Assembly (NCBI GenBank): GCA_012521625.1
Contig: JAAYLY010000150.1
Location: 1 to 7,931, forward strand
From: Tissierellia bacterium
GTDB taxonomy: Bacteria; Bacillota; Clostridia; Tissierellales; Tissierellaceae
Length of the DNA: 7,931 bases
Direction: 5' to 3'
Position numbers and translations under genes: made by a program. How positions within the stretch are numbered: position 1 is the stretch's first letter; each line of letters opens with the position of its first letter. The notes below the pieces were generated by a model, which searched no databases, was not told where the DNA came from, and worked only from the letters and a program-made list of their open reading frames with translations. Positions 1-5,250 of the stretch are shown here, piece after piece.

Positions 1-1630
1 CTTGGGTTAATACTAGTATTTCATCGGCATTCTTAATGGTAGATAGCCTATGGGCTATTATTAGGGTAGTCCTACCCTTGGCTAAGTCATCTAGGGACTC
101 TTGGACGATGGCTTCAGTTTCATTATCTAGGGCAGAGGTGGCCTCGTCTAGGATTAGGATAGCTGGGTCCTTTAGGAAGATCCTAGCTATGGAAATCCTC
201 TGCTTCTGTCCCCCAGATAACATGACCCCCTTTTCACCTATATAGGTATCATAGCCATTGGGTAGGGATACGATAAAGTCATGGATGCTGGCCTTCTTAG
301 CAGCCTCTATTACCTCTTCATCACTTGCATCAGGCCTACCATAAAGGATATTTTCCTTAATCGTTCCAGTAAATAGGAAGACATCCTGCTGAACTAAGCC
401 TATATTGCCCCTTAGGGATTTAAGCTTAATATCCCTAATATCTACTCCGTCGATTAGGATCCTTCCGCTGTTGATCTCATAGAATCTAGGAATTAAATGG
501 CAAAGGGTGGACTTTCCAGCCCCTGATGGCCCTACTAGGGCGACGGTCTTCCCCTTTTCTATGGTGAAGTTGATGTTTTCCAGTACGCTTTCTTCCCCAT
601 TGTTATAGCTAAAGGAGACATCTTCAAACCTAATCTCTCCTTCTAGGTCCTCAAGTTCTACAGCATCTTCCTTATCCACTATTTCCGGCTCCACATTCAT
701 TATCTCTAAGAATCTTGCAAAGCCTGTGGCCCCATCTTGTAACTGTTGGGCTATATTAGTAAGCCTTCTAATAGGCTGCATGAAGAAGTTGACATATAGG
801 GTATAAGCAAAGAGGTCCCCAAGATTAATGATATTAGTATATACGAAGTAGCCTCCGATGGATATGACCAATAGGTTTAGGAGGTTTGAAATGATCTCAA
901 TACCAGAAATGAATTCGGCCATAACCTTATAGGACTGCTTCCTTGCATTGGAGAAGGCCTCATTTCCCTGGTTAAACTTTTCAATCTCGTATTCTTCATT
1001 GGTGAAGGACTTGGCCACCCTAATACCAGAGATGCTGTTTTCCAGCTGGGCATTTACATCGGCGATTTCCTTCCTTACCGCCATAAAGGCCCTTTCCATC
1101 TTCTTCCTCTTATTGATGGCGAACCAGATCATAAGCGGAATAAATCCGAAGATTATAAGGGTTAGTCGCCATTCTATATTCAGTAGGATGAAGAAGGAGC
1201 CTATTAACATTACAGCCGATATAAAGATATCCTCTGGACCGTGGTGGGCCAGCTCCGTAATATCCCTTAGGTCGTTTATGATTCTGGACATAATGTGTCC
1301 AGTCTTAGTATTGTCAAAGAAACTAAAGGGTAGGGTCTGTAGGTGGGTAAAGATATCCCTCCTCATATCGTGCTCTATCTTAACCCCTAGATAGTGGCCA
1401 TAGTATGATACTATATACTGGCTGATATATCTAAGGATGAATAAGAATACCATTACAATAGACCATCTTAAGAGTAGATCCATCCTGCCATCTGGGATTA
1501 TCTCATTAACCATATTTCTGGTGAATATGGGGAAAATCAAATCAAAGGCTGAAACTAAAAAGGCAAAGAACATGTCTATTATAAATAGCTTCTTATGGGG
1601 TTTATAGTATGATATAAACTTCTTAAGCAA
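1..1630 (-). CDS. ABC exporter half-transporter (fused membrane domain and ATPase), C-terminus cut by window edge
   Basis: This is a type IV (MsbA/Sav1866-like) ABC exporter subunit, expected to sit in the cytoplasmic membrane and use ATP to pump a lipid, drug or peptide outwards; the substrate cannot be read from sequence. The frame is open for 543 codons without interruption. Residues 1-310 form the membrane domain, with hydrophobic stretches near 16-40, 55-78, 133-153, 156-172, 243-265 and 272-288. The ATPase follows: A-loop Tyr342, Walker A GPSGAGKST at 367-375, Q-loop Gln414/415, signature LSGGQ at 471-475, Walker B ILILDE at 491-496, D-loop SALD at 499-502 and switch His527. All catalytic residues are intact, so a homodimer is possible, although a partner gene could lie beyond the edge. 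Family members run about 570-590 residues, so roughly 30-40 are missing. I chose TTG at 1630 because AAAGGAG (1645-1639) lies 8 bases upstream; the in-frame GTG at 1639 overlaps that site and is unlikely. The gene has its own promoter and is separated from addA by a terminator. Confidence 0.93.
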   Translation of the reverse strand, partial: MLKKFISYYKPHKKLFIIDMFFAFLVSAFDLIFPIFTRNMVNEIIPDGRMDLLLRWSIVMVFLFILRYISQYIVSYYGHYLGVKIEHDMRRDIFTHLQTLPFSFFDNTKTGHIMSRIINDLRDITELAHHGPEDIFISAVMLIGSFFILLNIEWRLTLIIFGFIPLMIWFAINKRKKMERAFMAVRKEIADVNAQLENSISGIRVAKSFTNEEYEIEKFNQGNEAFSNARKQSYKVMAEFISGIEIISNLLNLLVISIGGYFVYTNIINLGDLFAYTLYVNFFMQPIRRLTNIAQQLQDGATGFARFLEIMNVEPEIVDKEDAVELEDLEGEIRFEDVSFSYNNGEESVLENINFTIEKGKTVALVGPSGAGKSTLCHLIPRFYEINSGRILIDGVDIRDIKLKSLRGNIGLVQQDVFLFTGTIKENILYGRPDASDEEVIEAAKKASIHDFIVSLPNGYDTYIGEKGVMLSGGQKQRISIARIFLKDPAILILDEATSALDNETEAIVQESLDDLAKGRTTLIIAHRLSTIKNADEILVLTQ

Positions 1631-1638
1631 GCTTTTCA

Positions 1639-1645
1639 CTCCTTT
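1639..1645 (-). promoter_or_regulatory. Ribosome binding site deciding the TTG start of the ABC exporter
   Basis: The minus strand reads AAAGGAG here, a strong match to the anti-Shine-Dalgarno sequence, and TTG at 1630-1628 follows after 8 bases. The only other nearby in-frame start, GTG at 1639-1637, begins inside the motif and would have no usable spacing. No in-frame ATG is found between here and the promoter. The resulting N-terminus, MLKKFISYYKPHKK, looks like the usual start of this exporter family. Confidence 0.75.
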
Positions 1646-1660
1646 CTCAGTGGTAGTTAT

Positions 1661-1673
1661 TTCGATAATCGAA
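1661..1673. promoter_or_regulatory. Perfect 13-base palindrome over the predicted transcription start, candidate operator
   Basis: The plus strand reads TTCGATAATCGAA, two 6-base arms that are exact reverse complements around one central base. It begins 5 bases downstream of the predicted -10 box, so it covers about +1 to +12 of the exporter transcript. Repressors of the MarR, TetR or GntR type often bind such sites to block transcription of exporter genes. No regulator gene is visible in the window, so the operator role is inferred from symmetry and position alone. In RNA the same arms would form only a weak hairpin. Confidence 0.4.
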
Positions 1674-1678
1674 TTTAT

Positions 1679-1707
1679 ATTATAAACCAATTAATAGTCT
1701 TTTTCAA
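1679..1707 (-). promoter_or_regulatory. Sigma-A-type promoter for the ABC exporter gene
   Basis: On the minus strand a -35 box TTGAAA (1707-1702) and a consensus -10 box TATAAT (1684-1679) are separated by exactly 17 bases, the optimal spacing for the housekeeping sigma factor. Transcription would start near 1672, giving a leader of about 40 bases before the TTG start at 1630. The site lies in the AT-rich gap after the addA terminator and points toward the exporter, so that gene is probably transcribed separately from addBA. Confidence 0.8.
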
Positions 1708-1799
1708 TACTTTAATCAGAGACTGGCCTCAACCATCTTATTAAAATTTCAACTCCTATATTTATTATCAACTCTTATATCTAATCAAAGATTAATTTT

Positions 1800-1832
1800 A
1801 AAAAATGCGAAATCATCAACTGATTCCGCATT
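1800..1832 (-). terminator. Rho-independent terminator of the addBA operon, built into the end of addA
   Basis: On the minus strand the arms 1832-1821 (AATGCGGAATCA) and 1815-1804 (TGATTTCGCATT) pair over 12 positions, with a single G-T wobble, around the five-base loop GTTGA. The run of six T on the minus strand (1805-1800) begins in the last two positions of the stem and continues past it. The left arm is coding sequence for the last residues of AddA, and the addA stop codon TGA (1818-1816) is in the loop. There is no T-run on the plus-strand side, so it works only for leftward transcription. Confidence 0.88.
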
Positions 1833-4800
1833 GGGCTGAAATTTGGCAAAAAGTCTTATGGATACAGTATTCATTACATTCCTTTGCCCTTTCATAATCT
1901 TTAATATCCTTGTGCTGGTCTACAAACTTAATAAAGTCTTCCACCTCAGCTAGGGTCCTCTTTAAAGCAGCTTCTGAAATGTCTATATCCACTTTTATTC
2001 CCTTCTCTAGGAAGAGGATGCTGGCTGACTCTACCTTCCTCTTGAAGATCCTTTCTACTACATAGGCATATAGCTGTAGCTGGGGCTGGTAATACTTAAT
2101 CAAGGCCTTTAGGTTCCCAACCCTGTTGGTCTTAAAGTCCATTATCTCTATCTGGCCGTCCTTAAGGACTATCCTATCGATTATACCCTTAAAATAGCTA
2201 TCTCCGATTTTAAAATAGAAGGGCTTTTCCGAATGGACTTCATCATAGTCTTCCCTATGGAATTTAAGGTAGTTGTCTATATAGGGTTTAAGCTGCCTCT
2301 CTATGGCCTTATGGTATTTGAAACCAAAGGATCTTACTATATCCCCTAGTAGGACTTCCCTATCTAAGCCTTCCCTATAAAGCTGGCAGAATTTGTGGAC
2401 TATATTACCCTTATCTAGTCCTCTTAAGCCCTCCTCTACTATATCAGCCTCTTTACTTTCTTTTAATGCTTCTACTTTATCCTCTAGAGCTTCTGCAGCC
2501 ATTGGTGGTGGTAAATCTACTGAATAACCTGATTCTGCCCTATAATCTAATTCCCACTTATGAACTAAATAATCATCAACTTTTATATCTTCCTCATCTA
2601 AATCAAATTCCGTATCCAGCCCCCAGAAGTAGTCCAGGTAGAAGCTCCTCCTACAGCTTTTGAACTTCTGAAACTGGCTGATGTTATAGTAGCTAAATTC
2701 CTTTTTGTTGAAGTTGGGAAAGTTATAAAGTAGGGGGAGCGCATTGGCTTTACCAGCCTTTTCACCCTCTCCTTCTTCTTCAATCCTAGGAGCCAGCAAT
2801 AGGCTTTCATCAAGATCCCTTACTGGAATATAGTCCTCCTTCTCCAGCTCCAACTCTTCTGCATGCTCATATTTGCCCTCAGGCAGGATTCCCTTAATCA
2901 GCTTCTTAAAGCCTGTATCCTGACCATAACAGGCTAAAATAAGCATCTCCTCAGCCCTGGTCATGGCTACATAAAGAATCCGCTTCAGCTCTTCAGCTTC
3001 CCTTTCCTTATTGATATTATTTATCCTTTCATATAGGCCTGTACAGTCCTCTAGCCTTACCCCTATGCCCAGCTCCTTATTATATAAAAGCCTAGGGGTG
3101 GATGCCCTACTTATCCTGCCCATTTCAGCTATGATAACCACAGGAAATTGTAGACCCTTGGAGCTGTGGATGGTCATCAGTTTCACCACATCCTCTTCCT
3201 CCGACTGAATTATACTTTCGCTTTCGCTGGTGGCCTTTAGGCTTTCTATATAGTCGATAAAGTCCTCCAAGGATCCGTTATTATCCCTATAAAATTCATT
3301 GGCCATCTCCATAAACTTATAGATATTGGCCACAATCTGCTTACCCTCCGCCTTAAGTAGGGAGGTTTCTATAAAGAGGGTCTTTTCTACTAGCAGGCTT
3401 ACTAGCCTGTCCACTCCGTAGAGGTTCTTTACCCGGTAGAAATAGGATAAAAGCTTAGCTGCCTCCCCTAATTTAGACCTTTCTTCACCTGAAAATCGGG
3501 GGTTATCCCTATGCTTCAGCAGGCTTGAATAGAGCTTTTGATCTCCCTCCTTTAGGAGCCAGTAGATGGTGGTATCCTTTAGGCCAACCATGGGGCTTCT
3601 TAAAAAGCCTATGGCTGCAAGCTTATCGTAAGGATTGCTTATGGTCTTTAGACCATTTAGGATATCTAAAATCTCCTGCCTGTGGTAAAAGCGCTTGGAG
3701 CTGCTATTGTAATAGGGGATGTTGTAGTCCTTTAAGGCCTTTTCATAGATGTGGTTCCGGGTGCTGGCCCTAAAGAGGATGGCTATATCCCTGTACTTAA
3801 ACCTTCCTTCAGCAACTAAAGCCTTTATCCTCTTGGCTATGTCATAGGCCTCCCTATAGCTAGCCTCCTCATTACTAAGCTTTTCTTCATTTTCTAAAAT
3901 AAGAATATCTATTTCATTTTTCGATTTCTTATTAAAGAATAACTCATCATACCTACCAGCCATCAGCTGGGAGAAGACTTCATTGACGAATTCTAAGACC
4001 GTATTTACGCTTCTGTAATTATCCTTTAAGACTATGGTGTTACCCATATCCTCCATTACCTGGTAGAAGACATCTATATCCGCCCCCCTAAAGCCGTAGA
4101 TGGATTGCTTAGGGTCCCCTACTACGAATAGGTTTTGCCTATCAAGGGGCTCCTCTAGGCTTGCCAGCCTATAGAAGATCTTCTTCTGCAGTTCATTAGT
4201 ATCCTGGAATTCATCGATCATAAAGTACTTAAACTTATTCTGATACTTCCTAAGTACCTCCTCATCATCGAAGAGTTCCAAAAGCTTTATCTGCAGGTCA
4301 TCATAGTCTAAGGCCCCTATTTCCATCTTTTTAGACCTATAGACCTGATGGATCTCTATAAGTAGGTCTAGGATAGTCTCATAAAGCCATAGATACTCCT
4401 TCTCCTTAGTTGAGAGGATCTTATCCAGCAGTTCATTTACCCTATCTATTTCCCCCTGGACCTTTTTATTGTTTCCTAGGTTGTCCTTAAGGAAACTGGC
4501 ATAGGTATAGATATCTTCCTTTAAATTACCGTCCCTAAAGTCTATCCAAAGCTCATGGTCCTTAATTTTTACAATCTTAGAGTTGGACCTAGACTTGCTC
4601 ATTATATATTCAATTAAGTCCCTAATTTGGCCAATGGACTCTTCCTCATACTCTAGGGATTCTAGATGGGCCAGGGTACTTTCCTTCACTTCCTCAAGGG
4701 AGGTGCCAATATTTCTTATGTCCCTATATAGGGAGTAAAAGTCGGAAACAATATTCTCCACCCTATTTTGATTCATATGGACCATCATATTGAAGGTATT

Positions 4801-5250
4801 TTCGTCCTCTTCTAAACCCTCACTCAACACCTGGAAGATGGATTCTTTTAAGAGCTGGAAGCTTTCCACATCGTCTAAGATTTCAAAGTAGGGGTCGATT
4901 TTAGCCTCCATGGGATTTTCCCTTAAGATCCTGGCGCAGAAGCCGTGGATGGTGGAGATGTTGGCCTTCTCCATATCCCGATAGAACCTCTTCCACTTCT
5001 CATCCTTATTGGACCTCTTCCTTATTTCAGCCCTGATTCTCTCCAGCATCTCCTGGGTAGCCTTGTTGGTAAAGGTGATGGCTACGATGGATTCGATTTC
5101 TTTATATTCCTCCAGGTCTCCATTTTCCAAGAGATAGATAAAGCGTTCCGTCAAGACCTTGGTCTTGCCTGTACCAGCTCCTGCAGTTACTGCCACATTC
5201 TCATCTATAGTTTCCACTGCCTTTTTCTGATATTTATTTAGCTCCATCAT
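1816..5250 (-). CDS. addA: AddA: ATP-dependent helicase/nuclease subunit A with an unusual four-cysteine nuclease domain
   Basis: AddA is the 3'-to-5' motor and one nuclease of the AddAB complex, which unwinds and resects double-strand DNA breaks for RecA-dependent repair. The 1144 residues show the full UvrD/SF1A motor in order: Q-motif Tyr7-Gln8, Walker A AGAGTGKT at 23-30, ITFTNKA at 58-64, STIHGFC at 99-105, Walker B MIDEFQDT at 344-351, GDPKQSIYGFRGAD at 378-391, NYRS at 411-414, TIHSSKGLQF at 693-702 and YVAMTRAEE at 760-768. The C-terminal RecB-type nuclease has His952, GIIDRI with Asp1025, MDFKTN with Asp1038 and Lys1040, and QLQLYAY at 1057-1063. Cys866, Cys1125, Cys1129 and Cys1135 flank this domain as in the iron-sulfur staple of AddB, which is not expected in the classical AddA. 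The protein is somewhat shorter than the roughly 1230-1280 residues usual for Bacillota AddA. The gene overlaps addB by ATGA. Two ATG codons are adjacent (5250 and 5247); the second lies 7 bases after GGAGG and may be the real start, giving 1143 residues. Confidence 0.93.
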   Translation of the reverse strand: MMELNKYQKKAVETIDENVAVTAGAGTGKTKVLTERFIYLLENGDLEEYKEIESIVAITFTNKATQEMLERIRAEIRKRSNKDEKWKRFYRDMEKANISTIHGFCARILRENPMEAKIDPYFEILDDVESFQLLKESIFQVLSEGLEEDENTFNMMVHMNQNRVENIVSDFYSLYRDIRNIGTSLEEVKESTLAHLESLEYEEESIGQIRDLIEYIMSKSRSNSKIVKIKDHELWIDFRDGNLKEDIYTYASFLKDNLGNNKKVQGEIDRVNELLDKILSTKEKEYLWLYETILDLLIEIHQVYRSKKMEIGALDYDDLQIKLLELFDDEEVLRKYQNKFKYFMIDEFQDTNELQKKIFYRLASLEEPLDRQNLFVVGDPKQSIYGFRGADIDVFYQVMEDMGNTIVLKDNYRSVNTVLEFVNEVFSQLMAGRYDELFFNKKSKNEIDILILENEEKLSNEEASYREAYDIAKRIKALVAEGRFKYRDIAILFRASTRNHIYEKALKDYNIPYYNSSSKRFYHRQEILDILNGLKTISNPYDKLAAIGFLRSPMVGLKDTTIYWLLKEGDQKLYSSLLKHRDNPRFSGEERSKLGEAAKLLSYFYRVKNLYGVDRLVSLLVEKTLFIETSLLKAEGKQIVANIYKFMEMANEFYRDNNGSLEDFIDYIESLKATSESESIIQSEEEDVVKLMTIHSSKGLQFPVVIIAEMGRISRASTPRLLYNKELGIGVRLEDCTGLYERINNINKEREAEELKRILYVAMTRAEEMLILACYGQDTGFKKLIKGILPEGKYEHAEELELEKEDYIPVRDLDESLLLAPRIEEEGEGEKAGKANALPLLYNFPNFNKKEFSYYNISQFQKFKSCRRSFYLDYFWGLDTEFDLDEEDIKVDDYLVHKWELDYRAESGYSVDLPPPMAAEALEDKVEALKESKEADIVEEGLRGLDKGNIVHKFCQLYREGLDREVLLGDIVRSFGFKYHKAIERQLKPYIDNYLKFHREDYDEVHSEKPFYFKIGDSYFKGIIDRIVLKDGQIEIMDFKTNRVGNLKALIKYYQPQLQLYAYVVERIFKRKVESASILFLEKGIKVDIDISEAALKRTLAEVEDFIKFVDQHKDIKDYERAKECNEYCIHKTFCQISAQCGIS

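Larger units (their letters stand above)
1631..1799. other. AT-rich intergenic region between the addA terminator and the exporter
   Basis: This gap holds the promoter, candidate operator and ribosome binding site listed separately. In the upstream part (about 1710-1799) I see no gene: the reading frames are short and closed, and a TAGGAG-TTG pair near 1757-1765 opens a frame of only three codons. A weak GAG/CTC symmetry near 1719-1730 is too short to call a hairpin. I see no tRNA, riboswitch or array of repeats. Confidence 0.6.

Noticed and set aside
948..1394. 148-codon open frame on the plus strand
   Set aside because: It lies opposite the membrane domain of the ABC exporter, whose minus-strand frame has all family motifs. 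The plus-strand product has no recognisable domain, and its hydrophobic look follows from being antisense to membrane helices.
1719..1790. Possible second promoter or small leader peptide upstream of the exporter promoter
   Set aside because: The TTGATT/TAATAA pair has only about 15 bases between boxes, the TAGGAG-TTG frame closes after three codons, and an ATG near 1738 opens only six codons. None is better than chance in AT-rich DNA.
2466..5241. Several 65-98 codon open frames on the plus strand, and a 71-codon minus-strand frame at 2598-2813, within addA
   Set aside because: All are shadows of the addA frame, with no ribosome binding site or domain that I could support.
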